Notes: generated by a model from the sequence alone, not told the origin. A DNA stretch of 64,000 bases from Pelosinus baikalensis (GCF_020819555.1 NZ_JAJHJB010000005.1:1-64000), one strand, 5' to 3'. Numbered from the stretch's first letter, positions 34,601-43,114 are shown. Translations and numbers: made by a program.

Positions 34601-36832
34601 ATATCGGAAGGTAATAGGGTAGTAACTCCAACACCAATCAATGATAATCAATATATTTTTACAGCTACAAGCAGTAGGCAATACAATTTTAGCGTCGTAG
34701 CTATTGATAACAGTGGTAACCCATCTATTATACCAGCGAAAATATCTATAAATATTATTATCGAACCAGCTCAAGTGGCTGGTTTTGTTGCGATAATCCA
34801 AGATACTGACCGTAGTCGGCTGATTTTTTCTTGGGACGCTAATCAAGAGAAAGACCTTGCATATTATGAAATTAGGGTAGGGGACGATTGGCCAACAGCA
34901 GCGCTCATAACTACACAGCTAAAAGCTACAACCTATGCACATACATTGAGCGCAGAGGGGAGTCAAAACTTTATGATAAAGGCAATTAGTATTGCAGGAT
35001 ATGAAAGCCTACAAGCAGTGGAAAAACGCTTACAAATTACCTTGCGTCCTGATGCTCCTACAAACCTACAAGGGTATCAAGACATTAGTGATCGCAGCAA
35101 GTTAATCCTGTCTTGGACAGCTCCTGCAGGTCATGACATTGCAGGCTATATTATAACTTGTGGCTCACAAACGTATTTTACAAAAGAGACTACCTATGTT
35201 TATACAATTCCCCAAAGTGATACCTATGATTTTACGTTTAAATCCAGGACAGTGGCAGGATATGAATCAAATGCAGCAAACATAGCTGTAACTGTCATGA
35301 TTGAGCCAGGAGATGTTACAGGCTTTGCAATTAGTCAAGACATGAGTGATCACAGCCTATTACGTTTAAAGTGGGACAATGCACTGTATGCTGATCTCGC
35401 ATTTTTTGAGGTTCGAGAGGGTGTAAGTTGGGATGATGGGATGTTAGTAGCTACAGGTGTTACAGGGCTGGAATACAATGTTAGAATTAATCAAGAGCGT
35501 GAATATAGCTATTGGATTAAAGCGGTTAGTCGCGCAGGTAAATACAGCCAGTATCCTGCAAATAGCAAGGAAATATATGATTTAAATCCCGCTCCTGTGA
35601 CCAACATAATAGTTTCCCAGGATATAAATGATAGGTCTTTGGTTAGTGTTGAATGGACAGGTATATCCGAATTAGATTTTGCTTACTATGATGTGCGATA
35701 TGGGTGGACTTGGGGAGAGGCTATAAAGCTAACGCAGACTAAAGAAACAAAATATCAATTTCGTCCCACAGATGGTGGAAACGTAAAAATATTGATTAAA
35801 GCAATTAGCACTGCAGGATTTTATTCAGATGAAGCATCTGGGAGTCTATACGCCCTTATGGAACCTCAGAATGTAGAAAATTTTATTGTACAGCAAAATG
35901 GTGAGTATGTGGAACTATATTGGGATAGGGCGGTTGAGCATGATGTTGTCGGGTTTGAAATCAGAGAAGGCTGGACGTTTGAATATGGACAGCTAATTGC
36001 TACAAATGTAACCGGTAACAACTATAAATACAAGGTTGATTTCGATGGTATCTATCATTATTGGATTAAGGCTATTAATCGAAGCAATCGGTACTCTCTC
36101 TCTGCAGTAGACCAACAGTTGGCAGTAGTTGACCTGCCGCCTAAAAACGTCATCCAATCATTTGATGAAATCGTCATGCAGAGTGGATCATACATTAACA
36201 CTGAATTTGGTGTGAGTGATATAAACTGGCAAACCATCGGAGGGCGATGGAGTGATTACTCAACGACCAAATTTGAGGAAGTCGGCGGCAGGCAAGTCCT
36301 AAGACTCAAAAAAGATGTAAACGGAAATTATCCTACATCTGGCACCTATATGTGTGAGCAAATAGACGTAGGCAGGATAATCACAGCTAATATAGCTATA
36401 AAATTCCTTTCTACTGTGAAATTTCTTGGGGATACGTCGGCTGTACTACAAATGCGTACATCGAAAGATAATAGCGAATGGAGTGTTTGGAAAGATTTCC
36501 TGCCTGCTAAATTTGTATTTCGGTATATCGAGCTAAGAGTTATCTTAACAACTTCTAATCCTACCAAAACTCCTGAAGTAAATAGGTTTGATGTTATGGT
36601 AGACTTACCGGATATTGAAAAAGCAGGAACCATAGATGTCCCTATAGGTGGTATTCGTATTACTTATAATACAGATTTTTTTATTGTTCCTATCGTGACC
36701 CCTTATGCAATTGGTGAGGCGGTACATGCAGAGACTACAAATCGTGATAAAACAGGGTTTACTGCAAGAATATTAAATTTAAGCAACCAGGACGTAGGTG
36801 GTACTATGGACTGGCGAGCAAGGGGGTATTAA
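31610..36832 (+). CDS. Tail tip/host-specificity protein, gpI-gpJ fusion with fibronectin-like repeats
   Basis: At 1740 residues this is the largest gene here. Residues 1-80 resemble the ubiquitin-like start of lambda gpI, followed by two hydrophobic helices (87-104 and 113-134); I read this as a gpI part fused to gpJ. Residues about 140-850 form the J core (baseplate hub), including GCTSYQQAYREGKYRLRLNK and a Val/Asp-rich barrel. Residues about 860-1505 hold about seven fibronectin III-like repeats of about 92 residues (DxSDRSxLxLxW...DLAYYEIR...YxxxIKAxSxAGxYS). The last 230 residues are a beta-rich domain, possibly receptor-binding. It starts 8 nt inside the gpK-like gene. Confidence 0.88.
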   Translation: MADITLTILRNPFNLSDREIKKIAYIPGKTIGEYIQPIMMGIDLDEMVLSRNGTIEDKGKIASILVESEDNLVICPLVGKGGGKNILRTIASIALMAYAGNVAGGLWNSGTATFWTGLAAGAISAIGGMLINHMFPQPTADMPAMDMATSTPTYSWGNLQSLSGQGNTLAVTYGTMRTAGQILSQHITNGDGDKQYLNILLCGGEGPADSITDIKINDNPIENYHDVSVDIRLGTNDQTAIPNFNDIYADQILSYELANDDTWSTHQTEGNGGEGLEITFELPGGLYHVNDNGDLENATVKLNAQYKQIGLSEWNDWLEAHIYKVSSSVKESIGSVQSLSVGQNPIAETWTLSSIGGNLFSVVGSVSGRKADAKVGVAYNNGLIGFTIIGNRLGFLGGFYNAKFTLVVKINELVVTAAKNSPVRKVYRIDNLPAGRYEVRAKCSYKSGTTTRDSTRMCWTQLSHISYDDFCRSGKMLVGIKALATDQLSGGIPTVTWLQSVSDINVYNPNTEKYEQKSARNPAWAAYDLLHRCKIIKNTKTEMVENVVFGISANRIDYQAFVDWAAFCTERKLEFEYIFDTASDLWSSLQKPESVGRGKVILKGTRYSCVCDRPTQPVQLFTMGNMVQDKFQEDFLGMKDRANAVEISFINKDKGYQKDTLTIYGDDWDNNQIIQNSTQITLYGCTSYQQAYREGKYRLRLNKYLQRTISFDADIDAIACQVGDVILVQHDIPQWGYGGRVLAATEDTIQFDRSVTMEPGKQYSVMVRFADDTLVERQILGVVAETDTVTISTPFSSIPQKWDVFSFGETHKVTKPFRVLNISRSQEFKRSITALEYVEGVYTEADTIPVIDYSDLDDNVPEVGNLNLRQLTYRQKDGTIVSEIDCSWVVPKKYIKNSIVWYSMDEGQSWLLWGNTTNNLAVITGVKSQETYLVKVCTLNNSGVISPGVISKEIYITGKDQPPSNIDSIVAEVNPSDSTKLILRWSAVTDIDLKGYQISEGNRVVTPTPINDNQYIFTATSSRQYNFSVVAIDNSGNPSIIPAKISINIIIEPAQVAGFVAIIQDTDRSRLIFSWDANQEKDLAYYEIRVGDDWPTAALITTQLKATTYAHTLSAEGSQNFMIKAISIAGYESLQAVEKRLQITLRPDAPTNLQGYQDISDRSKLILSWTAPAGHDIAGYIITCGSQTYFTKETTYVYTIPQSDTYDFTFKSRTVAGYESNAANIAVTVMIEPGDVTGFAISQDMSDHSLLRLKWDNALYADLAFFEVREGVSWDDGMLVATGVTGLEYNVRINQEREYSYWIKAVSRAGKYSQYPANSKEIYDLNPAPVTNIIVSQDINDRSLVSVEWTGISELDFAYYDVRYGWTWGEAIKLTQTKETKYQFRPTDGGNVKILIKAISTAGFYSDEASGSLYALMEPQNVENFIVQQNGEYVELYWDRAVEHDVVGFEIREGWTFEYGQLIATNVTGNNYKYKVDFDGIYHYWIKAINRSNRYSLSAVDQQLAVVDLPPKNVIQSFDEIVMQSGSYINTEFGVSDINWQTIGGRWSDYSTTKFEEVGGRQVLRLKKDVNGNYPTSGTYMCEQIDVGRIITANIAIKFLSTVKFLGDTSAVLQMRTSKDNSEWSVWKDFLPAKFVFRYIELRVILTTSNPTKTPEVNRFDVMVDLPDIEKAGTIDVPIGGIRITYNTDFFIVPIVTPYAIGEAVHAETTNRDKTGFTARILNLSNQDVGGTMDWRARGY

Positions 36833-36834
36833 TA

Positions 36835-38184
36835 ATGGCATACGATGCAACAAAGCCAGAGGATACGGGATTCCTGTCAGAAGCTCCAAACGAGTTAAGA
36901 AATAATTTCAAAGGACTAAAAGAAGACCAAATTGTTGATGCCGCACTATTGAAAGGATTGGTACCAGGGAATGGAAATGGACAAATCCCTGTAAATAATG
37001 GAACGGAATGCGAGAACTTAAACGCCGCTATGCTTAGCGGAAAAACACCGAGTGACTTTGCACCGAAAGTACACACACATAATACTGTAACTGTAAGTTC
37101 TGACGGTTTCATGACCGCTGCACAAAATAATAAGCTCGCAGGTATTGCAACAAATGCGGAAGTCAACCAAATGGCGTTTAGTAATGTGCTTGTAGGCAGT
37201 ACAACGATCCAAGCGGATAGCAAAACAGACACGTTAGAAATGGTTGCAGGAACCAATATAGCTATTATTCCAGATGCGGCCAATGATAGGGTTACCATTG
37301 GGGTTAGTGGTAAGGTTGGTAGTGCAGCAACTGCCGATAGTTGTATAGGAAATTCCGCTACAGCAACTAAGCTAACTACTGCTAGAACCATAGCAACATC
37401 GGGAGATGCCATTGGAGCGGCTGTAGCCTTTGATGGAACGGCAAATGTTACGATCCCCCTCACACTAGCCGCAAGCGGAGTGGCGGCAGGTACCTATAAA
37501 AGCGTTACTGTTGATGCAAAAGGTAGAACCATCGCAGGAACTAACCCGACGAAATTATCAGAATTTGGAATTGTTGATGCTTTTACCAAATTGGAAGCAA
37601 CGGCTAATTTTGCACCTGGAAGCTATGGACTTGGAACATTAGCAAAAGACATATCGGGGCAAGGTATATCAGTAATAAAAGGAAAAAGTGGGTTTTATAG
37701 AGGTAATAATGTTGGCAGTGCGCCTAACTCAAATTGGTGGTATTTTAACGTAATTGCACATGATCCAAATTCTTATACTACTGTTGAAGCAATTAACTTT
37801 TTTGGAACAGATAAATATACCGCACGATGGGATAACGGAAACTGGTCTGGATGGACGCGAATTGTCACAGCAAATATGATACCAGCAAATGCCCTTGGAG
37901 ATGCAGGAAGTTATTTTGCAGCAAATGGTTATCAAAGGTTAAGCAATGGATTAATCTTGCAATGGGGGTCTGTAAATCAAACAGGAAACACAAGTACGTT
38001 AAGAAGTTTTCCAATTGTATTCCCAAATGATTGCTTATGTTGTTTCGGCGGAAAAACTTCACCCCGAGCAAGCGCAGCAGATGGAAACTCTGCTGGAGCC
38101 TATAAAGTTAGTAATATACAATTTCAAACTTATGCCGATGATAATGGTTCAGATACACTTTCTTGGCTTGCTATAGGTTATTAA
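36835..38184 (+). CDS. Tail fibre with pyocin-knob-like region
   Basis: The 449-residue fibre starts 3 nt after the J gene stop. The N-terminal 250 residues are repetitive, Ala/Thr/Asn-rich shaft sequence (KVHTHNTVTVSSDGFMTAAQ, given for recognition). Around residues 255-345 a compact region (SGFYRGNN...NWWYFNVIAHD...ARWDNGNWSGWTRI) matches the knob domain of R/F-pyocin and prophage fibres. The C-terminus (GYQRLSNGLILQWG...SWLAIGY) matches gp53-like fibre tips. It should recognise the target cell surface. Confidence 0.87.
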   Translation: MAYDATKPEDTGFLSEAPNELRNNFKGLKEDQIVDAALLKGLVPGNGNGQIPVNNGTECENLNAAMLSGKTPSDFAPKVHTHNTVTVSSDGFMTAAQNNKLAGIATNAEVNQMAFSNVLVGSTTIQADSKTDTLEMVAGTNIAIIPDAANDRVTIGVSGKVGSAATADSCIGNSATATKLTTARTIATSGDAIGAAVAFDGTANVTIPLTLAASGVAAGTYKSVTVDAKGRTIAGTNPTKLSEFGIVDAFTKLEATANFAPGSYGLGTLAKDISGQGISVIKGKSGFYRGNNVGSAPNSNWWYFNVIAHDPNSYTTVEAINFFGTDKYTARWDNGNWSGWTRIVTANMIPANALGDAGSYFAANGYQRLSNGLILQWGSVNQTGNTSTLRSFPIVFPNDCLCCFGGKTSPRASAADGNSAGAYKVSNIQFQTYADDNGSDTLSWLAIGY

Positions 38185-38197
38185 AGGGGGAATAAAT

Positions 38198-38572
38198 ATG
38201 TATTATGGTAATTACGATCCAAATGGAACCTATATAGGCTTCTATGTGAAAGATATTCACGGAGATAATATTCCTACATCGAATATCGAACTATCGGAAG
38301 CCGAATGGCAGGAAGCTCTGACAGGCAATTATAAAGTTATTGGGGGTAAACATACCTATTGCGACTCAGAGCTACCCGCTGAGGGGGAAATAGAAGACCA
38401 AAAGCTGGCTATCCTTGATGCTGAATATCAGCAACAATTTGCAGAGCTATCACAAGCGTTAGGTATAGCAACATTGGCAGAAAATACGAATTTAACTACC
38501 AGTATCAAGGCAGATTACTTGACCTTGAAAACTGAATATGATACAAAGCGAGGTGAGGTAAATGGCGGTTAA
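38198..38572 (+). CDS. Tail fibre assembly chaperone-like protein
   Basis: The 124-residue protein directly follows the fibre gene and has the usual make-up of fibre chaperones: an N-terminal beta part (MYYGNYDPNGTYIGFYVKD, then ELSEAEWQEAL) and a C-terminal helical part of Gln, Glu, Leu and Ala. AAAGGGGG precedes the ATG. It should help trimerise the fibre. The sequence family is weakly conserved, so the call rests largely on position. Confidence 0.7.
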   Translation: MYYGNYDPNGTYIGFYVKDIHGDNIPTSNIELSEAEWQEALTGNYKVIGGKHTYCDSELPAEGEIEDQKLAILDAEYQQQFAELSQALGIATLAENTNLTTSIKADYLTLKTEYDTKRGEVNGG

Positions 38573-38645
38573 AAGGTGTTTTGTATGTGGGGCAAAAGAA
38601 AACAACAGCAAATGTACAAATCAAGATTGTAGTCGTAGCAAGTAA
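38562..38645 (+). CDS. Tiny 27-residue zinc-ribbon protein
   Basis: ATG 38562 is preceded by GAGGT and overlaps the end of the fibre chaperone gene by 11 nt in another frame. The peptide has exactly four Cys in a treble pattern: C6-x2-C9 (RCFVCGAK) and C18-x4-C23 (KCTNQDCSRS). This strongly suggests a single zinc site. Such mini zinc ribbons occur at the ends of phage operons, but their role is unknown. Confidence 0.55.
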   Translation: MAVKRCFVCGAKENNSKCTNQDCSRSK

Positions 38646-38774
38646 GGATCAATAGGTTCTATCTTTTTATATTGAGTTACAAATCATGGTGCACCTAGCC
38701 GAAACCTTGTTTATGGACCAATGCAAATAATTGAGTTGTGTTGATTTCTATGGTGATAGTATTTGTTATATTTT

Positions 38775-38803
38775 GGCGCTTGGCTTATGTCAAGCGCCTT
38801 TTT
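38775..38803 (+). terminator. Terminator of the tail operon
   Basis: GGCGCTTG / CAAGCGCC with T5. It separates the structural operon from the lipase gene. The rest of the 354-nt gap (38646-38999) holds no gene I can support; a promoter for the lipase must lie after 38803 but no clear -35/-10 pair was found. Confidence 0.88.
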
Positions 38804-38999
38804 AATACTAAATTTGAACTATTATCCTGTTTGTTGTAAGTCTCTACTATAAGTACAGCAAGAGTAGTGAGCTTAAGTAATTATTAGACAGATTAAAACA
38901 TAACAGTCCTACAAGCGATATGCCCAAGAAGAAGGGTACGTGTAAAGAGAAAACTTGAAAATGGAGTGATAAACTTAGTGAATAAGGAGGGAGAGTTCT

Positions 39000-40328
39000 A
39001 TGTCAGAGATTTCTACACATGATTATGTAGCTTTAAGTTCATGTGTATATAAACATGGGCTTGTTCCAGAAGGGTATAATTTAGTAGATTATTGGGATGA
39101 AGCGGGTTTTTACGGAGCTGCATATAGTCGGTTAAACTCCGACGACATTGTCATTGCATTTCGTGGCACAGAACTCACTGATCGTTTTGATATTCTTGAT
39201 GATATTAAGATCATATTAAATATGGCTCTAGACCAAACAGAATATGCATATTCGTTTTATCAACAAGTTAAAAGAATATACTCTAATGCCACTATCTCTT
39301 TGACTGGGCACTCTCTGGGGGGGGCGTTGGCACAATTAATAGCTGTATTAATTGCCCGAGATGAAGGGATCGAGATTCATACGGAAACTTTTAATGCACC
39401 TGGAGTTACTGACATTGCTCAAATTTATTGGAGTGATTTTCGGAATTACAATAAATTTGATGTTGAAAATTATTATAACTCTCATGATCAAATTGGAAAA
39501 TTTGGAACACATATTGGCGTAGTGAAAGAAATCGATCCTTTTGATTTATATAAAAAGAAGCTGGGTGAAAGGGGATTCAATGGAAACGAAGATCCAGTCG
39601 ATTATCGGGAAAAGTTTTATTTTTTCCCAAATACTCATTATATAAAATTTTTTGAAGAATATTATAATGTTGAAGAAAATAGTTTTAAACAAATAGAAAT
39701 AGAGGAAAGTTCTGTTCCTGATTTTGTACCAAACAAACAAATTTGGGCTGATACTAATGATCAAGCTAATGAAGAACAAGATTCAATCATTGTAGCATAT
39801 GATTTCAATAGTTACGATATAGTACCTGCTTCTTATATGAATGTTCTAGAAGTTCGCTCAGAGAAAGTGAATGAAATATCTCAGCTAAAACAAGCCCAGC
39901 TGCAGCGACAGGGTGACAAATTTACATTTCGGCAAGAAAGGTTTTATGAAAATTATGATGAGAAGTTCAAAAGTTTATCAAAAGATTTAATTACAATAGC
40001 TAATGGTATGTATAATCAATCTGACAGCTTGATGCTTCAAATGAGTAAAAATTTATTAAGTACTTTTTCTAATCAAGACCAGGATGATGAAGAGACAGGT
40101 ACTACAGTTTCTCTGCCAAGTAATAATGGCATGTTTAATAATAATTTTGTGCCCCAATACCAACCTAAGTATGATTCTGGTCAGGTTTCCTTGCAAGGTG
40201 GAATGAAGTCGCGAAAGACAACGGTTAATGTTGTCAACAATCTTGGGATTTCTCTTTCTGCGGTTTCCAATACTCGCTGGAATGGACAGCAGTATATTGT
40301 GGAAGTAGCATTGAGTGAGCAGTCGTGA
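39000..40328 (+). CDS. Class 3 lipase with tape-measure-like C-terminal tail
   Basis: The 442-residue protein has an N-terminal alpha/beta-hydrolase of lipase class 3: IAFRGTE (oxyanion region, 52-58), nucleophile S105 in LTGHSLGGALAQL, probable Asp163 (NSHDQIG) and His213 (NTHYIKF). No signal peptide is present. Residues about 225-400 are charged, helical and disordered-looking. The last 35 residues repeat the tape measure C-terminus: VNVVNN at 409-414, W427-NGQQYIVEV. The DNA blocks GTTAATGTTGTCAA and GGACAGCAGTAT are identical in both genes with the same 60-nt offset. AAGGAGG precedes the ATG. I infer a tail-associated or tail-delivered lipase. Confidence 0.87.
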   Translation: MSEISTHDYVALSSCVYKHGLVPEGYNLVDYWDEAGFYGAAYSRLNSDDIVIAFRGTELTDRFDILDDIKIILNMALDQTEYAYSFYQQVKRIYSNATISLTGHSLGGALAQLIAVLIARDEGIEIHTETFNAPGVTDIAQIYWSDFRNYNKFDVENYYNSHDQIGKFGTHIGVVKEIDPFDLYKKKLGERGFNGNEDPVDYREKFYFFPNTHYIKFFEEYYNVEENSFKQIEIEESSVPDFVPNKQIWADTNDQANEEQDSIIVAYDFNSYDIVPASYMNVLEVRSEKVNEISQLKQAQLQRQGDKFTFRQERFYENYDEKFKSLSKDLITIANGMYNQSDSLMLQMSKNLLSTFSNQDQDDEETGTTVSLPSNNGMFNNNFVPQYQPKYDSGQVSLQGGMKSRKTTVNVVNNLGISLSAVSNTRWNGQQYIVEVALSEQS

Positions 40329-40381
40329 CTTCTTTAGAGTGCTTTTAGAATAAACAAATTAAATATATCAGAAAGACTAAC

Positions 40382-40432
40382 ATCCGCGTTTGCAAGGAAT
40401 CCTAAAGCAATTGCACGCGGATATATTTTTTT
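40382..40432 (+). terminator. Terminator after the lipase gene
   Basis: ATCCGCGT(T)TGCAA / TTGCACGCGGAT stem with one bulge, then a run of T. It marks the right end of the tail module. Confidence 0.8.
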
Positions 40433-40488
40433 TGCACAAATTGAATAAGGAAATTAATATCAGAATATAAAAACTTTTTCACAAAGCC

Positions 40489-40516
40489 TTGGCTTTTCCA
40501 TTTATTCTCGTATAAT
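40489..40516 (+). promoter_or_regulatory. Candidate promoter for the ACT-PFL operon
   Basis: TTGGCT (40489-40494), a 16-bp spacer and TATAAT (40511-40516). A short inverted repeat GTAACA/TGTTAC follows at about 40526-40547. Confidence 0.55.
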
Positions 40517-40624
40517 AGATATAAAGTAACATCTTTAGTAGTGTTACAAATGTATTTTTATAATAGACAGGGGATAATGCAGGTATTATAATAAAAAGAT
40601 CTACAAAAAATGGAGAGTGAAAAA

Positions 40625-40894
40625 ATGAAAGCAGTAATTACAATTGTGGGACAGGATAGAGTGGGAATTGTAGCAATGGTTAGTGAAATTTTGGCGGTTA
40701 ACAGTGTGAATATCTTAAATATTAATCAAAATATTTTAGATGGATTTTTTAATATGGTAATGATTGTGGATATGGCAAGCAGCAAAGTAAGTCTTAAAGA
40801 TATGCAGCAGATTTTAAAGGGAAAAGGCGATGAACTTGGTTTGGATATAAAAGCGCAGCATGAAGATATTTTTCAAATCATGCATCGGATATAA
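40625..40894 (+). CDS. ACT-domain protein (UPF0237)
   Basis: The start is ATG 40625 with GGAGAG 7 nt upstream; an in-frame ATG at 40610 lies inside that region. At 89 residues it is a single ACT domain (AVITIVGQDRVGIVAMVSEI, then VNILNINQNILDGFFNM), a small ligand-binding regulatory fold. It is 17 nt from the PFL-like gene, and the two are commonly paired in Firmicutes, so they likely work together. Ligand is unknown. Confidence 0.92.
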   Translation: MKAVITIVGQDRVGIVAMVSEILAVNSVNILNINQNILDGFFNMVMIVDMASSKVSLKDMQQILKGKGDELGLDIKAQHEDIFQIMHRI

Positions 40895-40911
40895 AGTTAG
40901 GAGGAACGTTG

Positions 40912-42270
40912 ATGTTAACAATTCAGGAAATATTAGAAACGAATCGGATGATTGAGCAAAACAATTTTGATGTTCGTACCATTACATTAGGCATTAGCTT
41001 ACGAGATTGCTGTCATCCTGATATAAAAATCTTCTGTCAGAACATTTATGAGAAGATTACGCGGGCAGGAGAGCATTTGGTTCGTACTGGGGAAGATATT
41101 GAAGCAGAATACGGTATACCTATTATTAATAAACGTATTTCTGTGACGCCCATTGCCATAGTTGCTGAGAGTTGTCATGCTGATAGCTATGTTCCTGTGG
41201 CCCAGGCTCTAGATGCTGCAGCCAAAACCGTTGGTGTTAACTTTATTGGCGGTTTTTCGGCTTTAGTTGAAAAAGGATATACAAAAGGGGATCGGATTTT
41301 GATCCAATCGATTCCAGAAGCTTTGGCACAAACGGAAAGAGTCTGTTCTTCCATCAATCTGGCATCTACCAAGGCGGGAATTAATATGGATTGTGTACGA
41401 GAAATGGGGCAAATTATTAAACGAACTGCTGAACTTACTAGTGACCGTGATGCTCTAGGGTGTGCAAAGTTAGTGGTTTTTGCAAACGTCCCTGAAGACA
41501 ATCCCTTTATGGCTGGTGCTTTTCATGGTGTAGGAGAAGCGGAAAAGGTAATCAGTGTAGGAGTCAGTGGTCCTGGTGTGGTAAAACGCGCTTTGGAAGA
41601 GGTAAGAGGACAAGATTTTAGCGCTGTGGCAGAAACCATCAAGAAAACTGCCTTTAAAATTACACGAGTAGGACAACTTGTTGCCCAAGAGGCTTCCAGG
41701 CGGATGGGTGTGCCTTTTGGTATTATTGATTTGTCATTGGCACCTACACCAGCAGTCGGTGATAGTGTTGCACATATTTTAGAAGAAATGGGTTTGGAAA
41801 GCTGTGGTGCACCTGGTACTACTGCAGCGTTAGCAATATTGAATGATGCAGTGAAAAAGGGCGGGTTAATGGCTTCATCTCATGTTGGCGGGTTAAGCGG
41901 AGCCTTTATTCCTGTAAGCGAAGATGCAGGAATGATTGCAGCAGTAGAACGCGGCAGTTTAACATTGGAAAAATTAGAAGCGATGACTTGTGTCTGCTCA
42001 GTAGGGCTTGATATGATTGCTGTAGCGGGAGATACATCTGCTGCTACTATTTCAGGTATTATTGCAGATGAAGCAGCAATTGGCATGATTAATAACAAGA
42101 CGACAGCGGTACGTATTATTCCTGTTCCAGGTAAAAAAGTCGGTGACAGTGTAGAATTTGGCGGTCTTTTGGGATATAGTCCGATTATCCCTGTGAACAC
42201 TTTTAAATCCGATGACTTTATTGCCCGGGGTGGCAGAATTCCTGCGCCGATACGCAGTTTGACAAATTAG
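40912..42270 (+). CDS. PFL family protein (UPF0210/DUF711)
   Basis: The start is ATG 40912 with AGGAGG 7 nt upstream; the TTG at 40909 is less likely. The 452-residue protein matches UPF0210 throughout (ITLGISLRDCCHPD, RISVTPIAIVAESCHAD, LAPTPAVGDSVAHILEEMG, GGLSGAFIPVSEDAGM). The fold is related to pyruvate formate-lyase, but the glycyl radical motif is not present, and no enzymatic activity is established for the family. It is coupled to the ACT-domain gene and ends in a terminator. Confidence 0.92.
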   Translation: MLTIQEILETNRMIEQNNFDVRTITLGISLRDCCHPDIKIFCQNIYEKITRAGEHLVRTGEDIEAEYGIPIINKRISVTPIAIVAESCHADSYVPVAQALDAAAKTVGVNFIGGFSALVEKGYTKGDRILIQSIPEALAQTERVCSSINLASTKAGINMDCVREMGQIIKRTAELTSDRDALGCAKLVVFANVPEDNPFMAGAFHGVGEAEKVISVGVSGPGVVKRALEEVRGQDFSAVAETIKKTAFKITRVGQLVAQEASRRMGVPFGIIDLSLAPTPAVGDSVAHILEEMGLESCGAPGTTAALAILNDAVKKGGLMASSHVGGLSGAFIPVSEDAGMIAAVERGSLTLEKLEAMTCVCSVGLDMIAVAGDTSAATISGIIADEAAIGMINNKTTAVRIIPVPGKKVGDSVEFGGLLGYSPIIPVNTFKSDDFIARGGRIPAPIRSLTN

Positions 42271-42287
42271 TCAGATTGTTTTACATT

Positions 42288-42330
42288 AAAGATAACCCTT
42301 TCATTTAGTAGAAAGGGTTATCTTTTTGCT
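42288..42330 (+). terminator. Terminator of the ACT-PFL operon
   Basis: AAAGATAACCCTTTC / GAAAGGGTTATCTTT with a T-run. Confidence 0.9.
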
Positions 42331-42419
42331 TTCTACAGATTACAAAGAGTAAACACCTGCACACATTAAAAAGTAATTATAGTGATATTTCGATAAGTTT
42401 ACTTTTTTAGGAGGAACAT

Positions 42420-43052
42420 ATGCGTATTACCAAAGCTGTCAAACAAGAAATGTTATCTATATTAGAAGAACGTTATCAAGGTACTGCCACAGCGCTCGAT
42501 TATTCTTCCCCCTTTGAACTACTAATTGCTGTAGTTTTATCTGCTCAATGTACCGATGTTCGGGTTAATATTATAACGAAACGTCTATTTCCTGAATATA
42601 ATACGCCCAAAAAGATTAAAGAGATGGGTTTGGAAAAGCTAGAGGCATATATTCGAGATTGTGGATTATATCACAGTAAGGCTCGCAATATTATGGCGAC
42701 TTGTGATATTTTATGCCGAGAATATGATGAAAAGGTTCCAGAAACCTTTGAGGAATTAATTACCCTGCCAGGTGTTGGCAGAAAAACGGCAAATGTCGTA
42801 TTAAGTCAATTATTTAACATTCCGGCAATTGCTGTAGATACTCATGTGTTTCGAGTATCCAATCGACTGGGATTAGCCAAAGGAGATACCCCATTGGCTG
42901 TAGAAGAAAGGCTGATGAAAGCGATACCTCGCAATAAATGGAGTGATGCTCATCATTGGCTTATTTGGCATGGACGAAAAATTTGTAAAGCGCGGAAACC
43001 AGAGTGTAATACCTGTCCTTTAGCTGCATTATGCCCAAGTAAGATTCTCTAA
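42420..43052 (+). CDS. nth: Endonuclease III
   Basis: This base-excision repair glycosylase/AP lyase removes oxidised pyrimidines. The 210-residue protein has the helix-hairpin-helix LPGVGRKTANVVL with catalytic K122 and the Asp at D140 (AVDTHVFRVSNRLGL). The [4Fe-4S] ligands are C189-x6-C196-x2-C199-x5-C205. AGGAGG precedes the ATG. All key residues are present and the length is normal. Confidence 0.96.
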   Translation: MRITKAVKQEMLSILEERYQGTATALDYSSPFELLIAVVLSAQCTDVRVNIITKRLFPEYNTPKKIKEMGLEKLEAYIRDCGLYHSKARNIMATCDILCREYDEKVPETFEELITLPGVGRKTANVVLSQLFNIPAIAVDTHVFRVSNRLGLAKGDTPLAVEERLMKAIPRNKWSDAHHWLIWHGRKICKARKPECNTCPLAALCPSKIL

Positions 43053-43114
43053 AGTTGTGATTTTCTGTAGTGATGATATAATAGGAAGGTAATTTAAACT
43101 ACGGGAGGAATATC

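Larger units (their letters stand above)
25647..40433 (+). mobile_element. Lambda-like phage tail module without head genes (F-type tailocin candidate)
   Basis: About 14.8 kb of collinear genes run in the standard siphovirus tail order: tube, G/GT chaperones, tape measure, M, L, K, I/J, fibre, fibre chaperone. They are preceded by two phage-type regulators and followed by a lipase. Capsid, portal, terminase, head-tail connector, integrase and a recognisable holin or endolysin are absent. All structural frames are intact, so it does not look like a random decaying prophage. I therefore infer a phage-tail-like particle locus. No att repeats were found at its edges. Confidence 0.7.

Noticed and set aside
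36804..37463. A 219-codon minus-strand ORF over the tail fibre gene
   Set aside because: It is antisense to a clear fibre gene with repetitive Ala/Thr codons, which easily opens the opposite frame.
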